Origin: Monoplex corrugatus
Taxonomy: Eukaryota > Mollusca > Gastropoda > Littorinimorpha > Ranellidae
Assembly: GCA_030674185.1 (NCBI GenBank)
Contig: JAPXFY010000015.1
Coordinates: 18,591,989 to 18,655,988 of the forward strand
Direction: 5' to 3'
Length of the DNA: 64,000 bases
Below the pieces are notes generated by a model. The model saw only the letters and a list, made by a program, of their open reading frames with translations, was not told the DNA's origin and did no database searches. Below are positions 1 through 9,424 of the stretch, piece after piece. Position numbers and translations under genes: made by a program. Every line of letters starts with the position of its first letter. The first letter of the stretch is position 1.

Positions 1-506
1 CATGTCTTCCTCTTTGTTTCTGCCTTGTTCCTTTGCTTTCTGTCATTTTTACCTGTCATTTTCTGCCTTGCTGGTCCATTCATGTGCTCGATAAAGTCTT
101 ACGTACCTTTTCGTAGGATTGATAATTGGGTACATGTATTAAGTGCATTTTTTGGTTCTAGGGAAGTTGGATATACCGGATACGCCGAAGCAATTTCGGG
201 TAATTTATGCCCGTTGTTATCTATATTTCGGTGTCCTTGGGGTATGCTTAAATTTGTATCCAGGTGTGTTTTTTATATCCTCTGTGCGATAATTTGGACG
301 GAGTGGTCAGTGCCGGGGGCATGTCCTTGGATTGTGTGCGTGAATGCATTATGTAGGCCTACTTTTCTTTTCTTTCCTTTTTTTGTTTTTTGTTTTGTTG
401 TTGTTGTTGAATTTTTTTGTGTTTTGAAGCGGTTATAGCCCTGATTTGGCTCTATGCAGTCGGCTGGGCTTTAAACAACAATAACAACAACAACAACAAC
501 AACAAT
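1..506 (+). mobile_element. Retroelement-like repeat with (AAC)n tail, family 1
   Basis: It is truncated by the window edge or near its start. It shares a long collinear match with 49205-49690, including GGATTGATAATTGGGTA, GTTAAGTGCATTTTTT-type and GGACGGAGTGGTCAG segments. It ends TAGCCCTGATTTGGCTCTA...GGCTGGGCTTTAAACAAC followed by (AAC)n at 477-505. No long ORF is present, so it is either a SINE-like element or the 3' UTR of a LINE. The spurious 137-codon frame across it is not supported. Confidence 0.65.
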
Positions 507-633
507 CTCCAGACGGCGAAATACGAGCCATAGCAGTTCGGATCGATTCTTATCAAACGTCGTCGCCTTACTGTCCATTGTGTATAGGGAGGGCGTGTTT
601 TGTTCCGTTTTTGCCGTCTCTGAGCACTGATAA

Positions 634-786
634 TTAACCCTTTGAGTCCCGCACCCCGTCCATCGGCATCCTGCATTGTCAACCATGTTACTAAAGCAAA
701 AACTTAACTCTTTGAACTCCCTCGTGCGGAGCCAAAGGGTTAAGTTTTTGCAGTTGATGGATAGGGTGCGGGAGTTAAAGGGTTAA
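634..786 (-). mobile_element. TTAA foldback element, copy 1
   Basis: It starts TTAACCCTTTGAGTCCCGCA and ends GGGAGTTAAAGGGTTAA. It is oriented opposite to most copies and has a shortened central palindrome (TTAACTCTTTGAACTCC against GGAGCCAAAGGGTTAA). Confidence 0.75.
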
Positions 787-829
787 GTATATAGTACGTC
801 TTCTCTGAAAGCCTTTTGTAGTAGGTGGG

Positions 830-1164
830 TTAACCGTTTGACTCCCGCACTCTGTCCACCACCTGCAAAACCTTAACCTTTTGACTCTCGCTCCGTATCC
901 ATCAGCTTCCTGCAGGAAGTTGGTGGATTGGGTGCGGGAGTCAAAAGGTTAAGTTTTTGCTTTGTTGGTATGGTTGACAATCCAGAATGCTGGTGGACAG
1001 GGTGCGGGAGTCAAAGGGTTAAGTTTTTGCTTTGTTAGGAAGGTTGACTATCCAGGATGCTGATGGACGTCAGAGTGCGGGAGTCAAAGGGTTAAGTTTT
1101 TGCTTTGCTAGTATGTTTGACAATCCAGATGCTGGTGGACAGGGTGCGGGAGTCAAAGGGTTAA
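830..1164 (+). mobile_element. TTAA foldback element, copy 2, with triplicated right arm
   Basis: The left arms and central hairpin (CTTCCTGCAGGAAG) are followed by three tandem right-arm units of about 70 bp, each carrying TTTTTGCTTTG..., GGTTGAC and GGGTGCGGGAGTCAAAGGG. Confidence 0.8.
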
Positions 1165-1299
1165 AGATAGGGTAGCAGAAGAAATACACCTTCTTGTTTT
1201 CCCGTTATAGTTAACTGTTGCACGTACAAAGTTTGTGTCTGCATAATTGTCACCTATGTACGTACACTATTTAGTGGGGGGGGGGGGCTAAAGAGGGTG

Positions 1300-1580
1300 G
1301 TTGTTGGTTTTTTGTTTTGGTTCTGTGTGTGGTGGTGTGGGTGATGTGTGTGTGGTGTGGTGTGTGGTGTGTGTGGGTGTGGTGTGTGTGTTACTCAGTC
1401 GTGCAGATTCATGGAACCTTTCTTTTCTTTGTAAGTTTTCACATCTTCTTCATTGGTCTTTTTGTGTGTGTGTGTGTGGTGTGTGTGTGTGTGTTTGTGT
1501 TGGTTAGTTGTTGTGTGTGTTTTTTGGTTAGTTTTTGTGTATGTGTGTTTTGTTTTTGTTTGTTGTTGTGGTTGTTTTGG
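1300..1580. repeat. (GT)n-rich tract
   Basis: Interrupted GT/GTGGT repeats preceded by a run of G at about 1275-1288. Confidence 0.8.
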
Positions 1581-1974
1581 GGGGGTTCCTTGCACAATCA
1601 TTCTCTATGTCACATCAGATCCTACAGGCAGTATCGTACGCCATCAATACCTGTGCATGGGGTAACAAAACAAAAAAAGAAAACGATCAGAAAACGGTGG
1701 TGTAGAGAGAAACACACGGTCGGTAGCAGGCCTGTTTTGATGTATACAGTAGAATAAGGACAATATTGTTCTTGGCCCTAGCCACAGCGGTATCGTTGGG
1801 GGAAAACTTCTTCTCCTCCCCCCCCCCCCCCCCTTCTAATCCCTGGTCGGTAGAGTTGCTATCTGCAGGATAACAAGATCAGGCTGGGATATCTCTGGCA
1901 GCGTTTCTACCAGTTTAAACAACCTGATGTAGGGACACCTGAGATAATTGTCTGTGGTGTAGTGTAGTGTGTGT

Positions 1975-2123
1975 TGGCAGTGTGTGTGTGTGTGTGTTTA
2001 TGTGTGTGTGTGTGTGTGTGTTTATATGTGTTTGTGTCACTTTATATGTTTTGTGTGTTGGTGTGTGTGTTATTTGTGTGTTTTTAGACCTGCTCAATTA
2101 TTAATCTGTGTGTGTCTGTGCAT

Positions 2124-2174
<51 letters not shown>

Positions 2175-2239
2175 GTGTGTGTGTGTGTGTGTGCGTGCGT
2201 GTGTGTGTGTGTGTGTGCCTGCATACTGTTATTTGTGTA

Positions 2240-2298
<59 letters not shown>

Positions 2299-2400
2299 GT
2301 GTCTGTGTGTGTGTGTGTGTGTGTCTGCACATGTATTATGGTATTACATGAATGTGTGTGTCTGTGTATGTGCCTGCACATATATTGCGTGTGTGTTGTT
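1975..2400. repeat. Compound (GT)n/(CT)n microsatellite
   Basis: Alternating blocks: (GT)n, (CT)n at 2127-2170, (GT)n, (CT)n at 2242-2294, (GT)n. The alternation suggests duplication of a GT-CT module. Confidence 0.85.
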
Positions 2401-2554
2401 GGTGTTGTTTTGTTGTTATTGTTCATTTTGTCTTTAACGCATTGTTAGGAGAGAACACAAAAAAGAATGTTTTGTTTTTGTTGTTCTTCATAATTAGGTG
2501 AGATAACACGAAGAAATGAAAACGATGTGTCAGTTGCCTTGAAAAAAAATTAAC

Positions 2555-2725
2555 CATCATGTGTCACTTGCATAAAGGGCGCCTGGCGTTGACCCTCCGT
2601 CTAATTTATCACCAGGGGATTTTAGAAAAAAAATTATTACAAATATAAACATAACTAAAGACACTAAGACGGGGCCTAAATTATCTAAAACTGCTTGTGA
2701 ACATCGCATTTCCTTAGAGTCCAAA
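2555..2725 (-). mobile_element. Family 1 repeat fragment, minus strand
   Basis: The reverse complement reads CTGGTGATAAATTAGACGGA...GGTCAACGCCAGGCG and GATAATTTAGGCCCCG, matching the central part of the copies at 42.6 and 49.4 kb. Confidence 0.5.
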
Positions 2726-2894
2726 AGGATTTGGATGTGACTTAAACGTAAGACTGAATAAAGAAGTGATTCCTAGAGCATCTCAGTGCCAGTGCCTACC
2801 CCCCCCCCCCCCACACACACACACACACAGACACACACACTTTCGTGTGTACATATACATGCACGCAGAAGATTAATATTCATCACGTTCATGA

Positions 2895-3065
2895 TCATGC
2901 GAGTCTTGTCAGTATCCGATGGCTTATGGATATTTGAAGACAGCCAGTATGCACGCTCACCAGAGACGGAGTATGCAGACTGTGCAGTAGCGTAATGTCC
3001 TGCACAGTGTGTGCAAAACAAAGTGCGTACGCACATCTAAGAAACTGGAACCTCAAAACAAAACA
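2895..3065 (+). mobile_element. SINE 3' fragment
   Basis: GACGGAGTATGCAGACTGTG, then GTGCGTACGCACATCTAAGA, match the 3' half of the SINE at 44965-45362. An (A/C)-rich tail follows. Confidence 0.5.
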
Positions 3066-3204
3066 AAACTAAAAATAAACTATATAATGTATAGAATTTC
3101 TGGGGCTATATCTTGTAAGCCTGTTATATTGTAGAAATTATTCAGACTTTTGAATTGAATTTATTTACATAGCCACTGTTTATTGGAGAGAAAGCAAGAA
3201 GAAG

Positions 3205-3212
3205 GAGTGAGT

Positions 3213-3255
<43 letters not shown>
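3205..3255. repeat. (GA)n microsatellite
   Basis: GAGTGAGT followed by (GA)n and a G run. Confidence 0.85.
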
Positions 3256-3259
<4 letters not shown>

Positions 3260-4036
3260 CGGCGAAGAAGAGAAAGTGAAAGAGAAAGAGAATAGGCAAG
3301 CATTCACCCACGTCACAAAACTGTCAACAGCAAATATGTTTAACAGCAACAACACCGTAATCCTGTGTAAACAAAGCAGACAGCGAAGAGCCGTCTCTGG
3401 AAAACAACAAACAACACAACAACAACAACAGCAGGAGCGCAACAACACACAAACAAACACGCAGAAGAATAAACATCCTGTGCTATATAGCAAGCAGTTT
3501 GCTTCAAACTCTGCTCCTTCTGCAACTATCAGCTATTTTCGCTTCTCTCTCTTTTACACTTCGTTCCAATCCCACCCTACCCCCACCCCCATGTTTTGTT
3601 CCTCCCCACCCACCCACCCACTCCTTGGTGGTTGTCAACAGTTGATATGTTTGAGTGTAAAGGGTATTGGGCTGGTGTGTAGTGGGGTTTTTTGTGGGTT
3701 TTTTTGTTGGGGTTTTGTGTGTGTGTGTGTGTGTTTTTTTGTTTTTTTTGTTTTTTTGTTTTTTTGTTCGAGTATGGTGTCACCTTGGATTTTCATTCCA
3801 ATGGTCCGGATGAAATGGTTTTCGTCAAGTCCTCTTGGTTGCCGTAGAGTTGTTGTTCCAGAGTTTCCCCATTTTGGCCACTGTGTATTGCTTTTGTTTC
3901 TGAGCAGTGGATGACACTGTAGAATTTGTTTCAGAGGTTTTGTGGTCCAGTCTGGAGTGGGTGTTCGTTTTTTGGGTATCCGTACGTGAAGTGGGAGATG
4001 TGTGTGTAAGAACGGAATTTGGGGAAGATGTTTTTT

Positions 4037-4930
4037 GAGTGTGAGGGATATTTGGCTATAGATATTTGTGTGTGAGGGATATTTGGCGACAGATATTTGT
4101 GTGTGACGGATATTCGGCGACAGATAATTGTGTGTGAGGGATATTTGGCGACAGATATTTGTGTGTGAGGGATATTTGGCGACAGATAATTGTGTGTGAG
4201 GGATATTTGGCGACAGATATTTGTGTGTGAGGGATATTTGGCGACAGATATTTGTGTGAGGGATATTTGGCGACAGATATTTGTGTGTGAGGGATATTTG
4301 GCTGTATATATTTGTGTTTGAGGAATATTTGGCTATGTTTGTGTGTGAGGGATATTTGGCTATAGATATTTGTGTGTGAGGGATATTTGGCGACAGATAT
4401 TTGTATGTGAGGGATATTTGGCGACAGATATTTGTGTGTGAGAGATATTTGGCGACATATTTGTGTGCGAGGGATATTTGGCGACAGATATTTGTGTGTG
4501 AGGGATATTTGGCTATAGATATTTGTGTGTGAGGGATATTTGGCGACAGATATTTGTGTGTGAGGGATATTTGGCGACAGATATTTGTGTGTGAGGGATA
4601 TTTGGCTGTATATGTTTGTGTTCGAGGAGTATTTGGCTGTGTTTGTGTGTGGGAATATTTGGCTGTAGATGTTTGTGTGTCAGGGATATTCGATTGAGAT
4701 GTTTGTGTTTGGAGGGTATTTGACTGAGACGTTTGTATGTGTGTGTGGGTGGTGGGGGGTTTATTTGGCTGAGAGAGTATGTGTGTTTGTATGTGTGTGT
4801 GTGTATGTGTGTGTGTGTAAAAAGTATTTGACTGAGATGTGTATGCGTGACAAACACCTGACTGAGATACTTATGTGCGACGGATATTCCATTGAAATGT
4901 TTGTGTATAAACAAGTGATGGTGTTGGGGT
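4037..4930 (+). repeat. 31-bp tandem repeat array
   Basis: About 20 clear copies of GGGATATTTGGCGACAGATA+TTTGTGTGTGA lie between 4037 and about 4640. Increasingly diverged units (GGTATTTGACTGAGA...) then run into the dispersed element at 4933. Two variants, GGCGACAGATA and GGCTATAGATA, alternate irregularly. Confidence 0.9.
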
Positions 4931-4932
4931 TA

Positions 4933-5275
4933 TTTGGCTGACATGGTAGCACTGGAGAGGTGTAGTATGGCCGTGCCGTTAAAACGCACTGGCTGTATAG
5001 GCCTGTCCCATGGAGATCCTCGACATTTTTTCACGACAAGACTAAACCAGTGGGAGGCCAGTGAGAACCGTCTCCTTGTGCTTTTTCTATTTTCCTTTCC
5101 TTGCAGTCTGTCGAACCAGAGTGTTGGTGAACAGCGAGCTGGTTCCCTGTGTCGTCTTTCAGACACACCACGCGTGCGATTGCATTGCATTAATCGTCTC
5201 CATGCTGGGTTGGCTCTTTGCATCCTGAACACGTTTCATGAAGTGAAATCGCAGATTTCATTCTTTGACACACAG
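4933..5275 (+). repeat. Dispersed element P, copy 1
   Basis: Diverged match to 9062-9362: ACATGGTAGCACTGGAGAGG against the GGCGATGCTGTTAGAA region, then CCGTTAAAACGCACTGGCTG, GGCCAGTGAGAACCGTC, TTCAGACACACCACGCGTGC and TTTCATGAAGTGAAATCGCA. The 31-bp array adjoins it on the left and a GA-rich tract on the right. Confidence 0.55.
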
Positions 5276-5280
5276 AGTGG

Positions 5281-5745
5281 GGGGAGGGGGGAGAGAGAGA
5301 GAGAGACAGAGACAGAGAGTGACAGAGAGAGAGAGAATGACAGAGCAAGAGAGGTAGACAGAGAGAGACACACACAGAGACAAGAGAGAGAGAGAGAGAG
5401 CATCAGCCTGAGAGACAGACTGAAACATTAAGTGACAGACAGACAGAGAGGCAGAGAGAGAGACAGACGGACAGATAGACAAAGGTCGACAGAGACAGAC
5501 ACAGAGAGAAAGAGAGATGACGGGGTGACTTTATTTTCCAACTTCCTACTTAAAACTAAAAAAAGAAAAAAATACTGGGAATGAAATGACATCGAGAGAG
5601 AGACAGAGAGGGACACAGACAGAGAGGGACACAGACAGACAGAGATGACGGGGTGGCTTTATTTTCCAACTGCCTGCCTATAACTAAAAAAAGAAGAAGA
5701 AAAAAAAAACGGAATGAAATGCATCGAGAGAGAGAGAGAGAGAGA
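5281..5745. repeat. GA-rich tract with a duplicated 120-bp segment
   Basis: (GA)n and (GACA)n blocks. Within them GATGACGGGGTGACTTTATT...TTCCAACTTCC...GGAATGAAATG occurs twice (5515-5600 and 5643-5725), so the block expanded by duplication as well as slippage. Confidence 0.8.
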
Positions 5746-5984
5746 GAGGTGGGGGATGGCAGGGGGCGAAATCGCGCCTGCGAATAACGAACATGCTTCC
5801 TGAAGCAGAAACAACACAAAGACGGGAGCCAGCACCAGATAAAAACAAACTACACGACAACACTGAGCAGGAAAAACAACAAGCAAGCAGACAAACAAAC
5901 ACAAAAGCAAATATCCTGTGACAGCAAGTTGTTGATGCTTTTTCGTTTTTCAATCTCTCCTTTCCCCTTCCTTAACCACTGTCT

Positions 5985-6033
5985 CCACCATCTCTCTCTC
6001 TCTCTCTCCTCTCTCCTCTCTCTCTCTCTCTCT

Positions 6034-6086
<53 letters not shown>

Positions 6087-6883
6087 TCCTCTTCTCTTCT
6101 CTTCTCTCTCTCTCCTGTCTGTCTCTCTTTCTCTCTTTCTTTCTCTCTCTCTCTAACTCGTTCTCCTTGCTCTCTTTGTCTCCCACTCTGTCTCTCTCTT
6201 TCTCCCTTTCTGTTCTCCCTCTCTCTCTCTCTCTCTCGCTCTCTCTTTCTTCTTCTGTCTGTCTGTCTCTCTCTTTTCCTCTCTCTCTGTCTGTCTCTTC
6301 TCTCTCTCTCTCCTCCTCTCTCTCTCTCGCTCTTCAGCGACTCTCACTCTGTCTCCCCCCCCCCTCTGTGCCTGTCTGTCTGTCTCTCTCTCTGCCTCTG
6401 TCAGCCTCCCTCTCTCTCTCCTCTCTCTCTCTCTGTCTGTCTGTCTCTCTCTGTCTCTCTCTCTCTCTTCTTTCTTTCTTTCTCTCACTCTTTCTCTCTC
6501 TCTCTTCTCTCTGTCTGTGTCTCTCTCTTTTTCTCTCTCTCTCTCTCTCTAACTCGTTCTCCCTTGCTCTCTTTGTCTCCCACTCTGTCTCTCTTCCCCC
6601 CCCCCCTCTCTCTCTTTCTCCCTCTGTCTGCCTCTCTCTCTCTCTCTCTCTCGCTGGCTCTCTCTTTCTCCTTCTGTCTCTCTGTCTATCTCTCTCTTTC
6701 CTCTGTCTCTCTCTCTTTCTCTCTCTTACTCAGGCTGACTCTCACTCTCCCCCCCCCCCCCTGTGCCTGTCTGTCTCTTTCTGTCTGCCTCTCTCTTTCT
6801 CAGGCTGACTCTCTCTCACTCTTTCTTTCTTCTTCTCAGTCTCTGTATGTCTCTCTCGTTCTCTCTGTCTGCTGTCTCTCTCT

Positions 6884-6932
<49 letters not shown>

Positions 6933-7020
6933 GCTGACTCCCTCTCCCTCTCTCGTTCTCTGTCTTGTCTGCCTCTCTCTCTCCCTCTCTCCCTCCCCCT
7001 CCCCTCCCTCTCTCTCTGTG
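5985..7020. repeat. About 1 kb polypyrimidine tract
   Basis: Almost uninterrupted C/T on the + strand, (CT)n with TGTC and runs of C. It includes an imperfect duplication: AACTCGTTCTCC...TTGCTCTCTTTGTC occurs at 6154-6180 and 6551-6577. The reading frames here encode only Ser/Leu repeats. Confidence 0.9.
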
Positions 7021-7046
7021 TTTATAAACCCCCAGCGGGTGAGATA

Positions 7047-7245
7047 TTTGTTAGTGTGCGGGGTATGTGGCGATGCTGTTAGAATCCGCTGGCTGTGTGC
7101 CTTACCTCAAGGAGATCCATGACATCCCCATTTTGTCCTGACATGCTGAGCTGGTGTGGGGTCAGGGAGAAACATCTCTCTGTATGCGCTAGAGGAACTC
7201 GGTGCTGTCATTGTTTCCTTACTAGTTGGCTCAAGCCAGCCAGCC
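7047..7245 (+). repeat. Dispersed element P, copy 2, left half
   Basis: It reads GTGCGGGGTATGTGGCGATG...TTAGAATCCGCTGGCTGTGT, then GACATGCTGAGCTGG, nearly identical to 9070-9215. The match stops where the foldback array at 7252 begins. A polypyrimidine tract precedes it. Confidence 0.75.
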
Positions 7246-7251
7246 AGCGAC

Positions 7252-8233
7252 TTAACCCTTTCACTCCCGCACCCTATCCACCGACTGTAAAAAAACTTAA
7301 CCCTTTGACTCTCTCACCCTATCCATCTACTGCAAAAAAAAAATAACCCTTTGACTCCTGCACCCTATCGCCCGACTGCAGAAACTTAACCCTTTGACTC
7401 CCACAGCCTACCCATTAGCTTACTGCAAAAACTTAACCCTTCGACTCCTGCACCCTATCCACCGACTACAGAAACTTAACCCTTTGACGTCCCGGACCAT
7501 ATCCACCGACTGCAAAAACTTCACCCTTTGGCTTCTGCACCCTATCAACGAACTGCAAAAAAAATTAACCCTTTGACTCCCGCACCCTATCCAATAGCTT
7601 ATTGCAAAAACTTAACCCTTTGACTCCCTCATCCTATCCACCGACTGCAAAAAACTTAACCCACTGTCTCCTGCACCCTACCCACTGACTGCAGAAACTT
7701 AACCCCTTGACTCCCACACCCTATTAACGAACTGCACAAAAAATTAACCCTTTGACTCCCGCACCCTATCCACTAGCTTACTGCAAAAAACTTAACCCAT
7801 TGACTCCTGCACCCTACCCACTGACTGCAGAAGCTTAACCCCTTGACTCCCACACCCTATCCACCGACTGCAGAAACTTAACCCATTGACTCCTGCACCC
7901 TATCCACCGACTGCAAAAACTGAACCCCTTGACTCCCGCACCCTATCCACTAGCTTCCTGCAAAAACAACCTTTTGACTCCCTCACCCTATCCGCCAACT
8001 GCAAAAACTTAACCCTTTGACTTCCTCATCCTATCCACCAGCTTCCTACAGGAAGCTCGTGGATAGGGTAAGGGATTCAGAGGGTTAAGTTTTTGCTTTA
8101 GTTAGCATGGTTGATAGATACAGAATGCTGGTGGACAGGGTGAGGGAATCAAAGGGTTAAGATTTTGCTTTAGCTAGCATGGTTGACAAATGCAGGATGC
8201 TGGTGGGACAGGGTGCGGGAGTCAAAGGGTTAA
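7252..8233 (+). mobile_element. TTAA foldback element, copy 3, with left arm amplified about 18 times
   Basis: About 18 direct copies of a 43-bp unit (TTAACCCTTTGACTCC.GCACC...CTATCCACCGACTGCAAAAA) run from 7252 to about 8045. The central hairpin at 8008-8084 and two right-arm units follow. The array lies inside a dispersed repeat whose halves are at 7047-7245 and 8245-8365. Confidence 0.85.
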
Positions 8234-8244
8234 CAAAACAACAG

Positions 8245-8365
8245 CATGCCTCTGTCCTGTCGTCTGCTATCTTTCCGACACGCTTCTTACTGACTGCATT
8301 GATCACTGTCAAGGTTTGGCTGCTGTTTTGCTGAAAGTGACATCATTGGTTTTTATCCTCCCCGT
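8245..8365 (+). repeat. Dispersed element P, copy 2, right half
   Basis: CTGTCGTCTGCTATCTTTCC, then GACTGCATTGATCACTGTCA and CTGAAAGTGACATCATTGG, parallel the right half of P1 and P3. With 7047-7245 it forms one copy split by the foldback array. Confidence 0.5.
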
Positions 8366-8624
8366 AGAACAGAAAGAGATTGGGCGTGGGAGATGGGGGA
8401 GGTTGGAAAGAGAAAAGGAATAGGAATTGTTTGTGTTATCGTGCTTGTTTAACAAAAAGAAGAAGAAAAAGAAAAAAAAACTTTATTTATTTATTTTTTT
8501 TTTGTAAACGCTGTAGACAGCAAAGAGCCCATTCAGAAAAACAGTAGCAACAAATAGGAACAATATGTACCAGTAAGTGTGAGTTCTCGTCATTTCTTCA
8601 GTCCTCTGCCTTTATTGTTTTTGG

Positions 8625-8990
8625 TTTTGCTTTATCTATCTGTCTGCCTGTTTATCTATCTATCTGTTTGTCTATCTGTCTACCAGTCTATCTGTCTGTC
8701 TGTCTGTCTACCTACGTGTCTGTTGGTCTGTCTAATCATCTATCTAATTATCTGTCTATCGATCTTCCTGTCTGTCCGTCTGTCTGTCTATCTATCTATC
8801 TAATCTATCTATCTCCTCAGTCTCTTTCTCTTTATTTTGTTTTTGCTTTATCCATCTATCTGTCCGTCCATCTATCTGTCTGTGTATCTATCTGTCTGTC
8901 TGTCTGTCTATGTATCTGTCCGCCTATTTGTCTATCCCTCTCTCTTTATCTCTCTCTCCCTGCCTTCCTCCCTCCCTCTCTTCCTCCTCC
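8625..8990. repeat. (TCTG/TCTA)n tetranucleotide tract
   Basis: Irregular TCTG, TCTA and CCTG tetranucleotides in two blocks separated by TTTATTTTGTTTTTGCTTTA. The first block is preceded by a similar TTTATTGTTTTTGGTTTTGC, indicating a duplicated unit. Confidence 0.8.
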
Positions 8991-9061
8991 TCCTCCCCCC
9001 TTCTCTCCTCTCTCTTACCACACCACATCCCTTAGTGTCACCTCTACTAGTTTGAGATGTG

Positions 9062-9362
9062 TGTATGTGTGTGCGGGGTATGTGGCGATGCTGTTAGAAT
9101 TCGCTGGCTGTGTGCCTTACCTCAAGGAGATACATGACATCCCCATTTTGTCCTGACATGCTGAGCCGGTGGGCGGTCAGTGAGAAACATCACTTTGTGT
9201 GCGGCTAAAGGAACTCCGTGCTAGGACGAGAACAGGCAAGCGGGCCCTGTCTGCGATGTTCCAGACACACACCATGCTGGTTGCATTGATCGCCTTCAAG
9301 TTGGGCTGCTCGCAGACTGAACATGTTTCTCAAAGTGAAATCGGTGGTTTTCGTTCTCCTAC
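9062..9362 (+). repeat. Dispersed element P, copy 3, uninterrupted
   Basis: It starts GTGTGCGGGGTATGTGGCGA and ends CTCAAAGTGAAATCGGTGG. A (TCTA/TCTG)n region lies to its left and the 28-bp satellite begins about 60 bp to its right. Confidence 0.75.
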
Positions 9363-9424
9363 TTGGAGAGACAAGAGATGGAAGAGTGGATATCCAGGAT
9401 GGATGGAGAGGCTGTGAGAAAGAC

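Noticed and set aside
5929..7122. Long Ser/Leu-rich reading frames
   Set aside because: They are translations of (CT)n tracts open in several frames and both strands.
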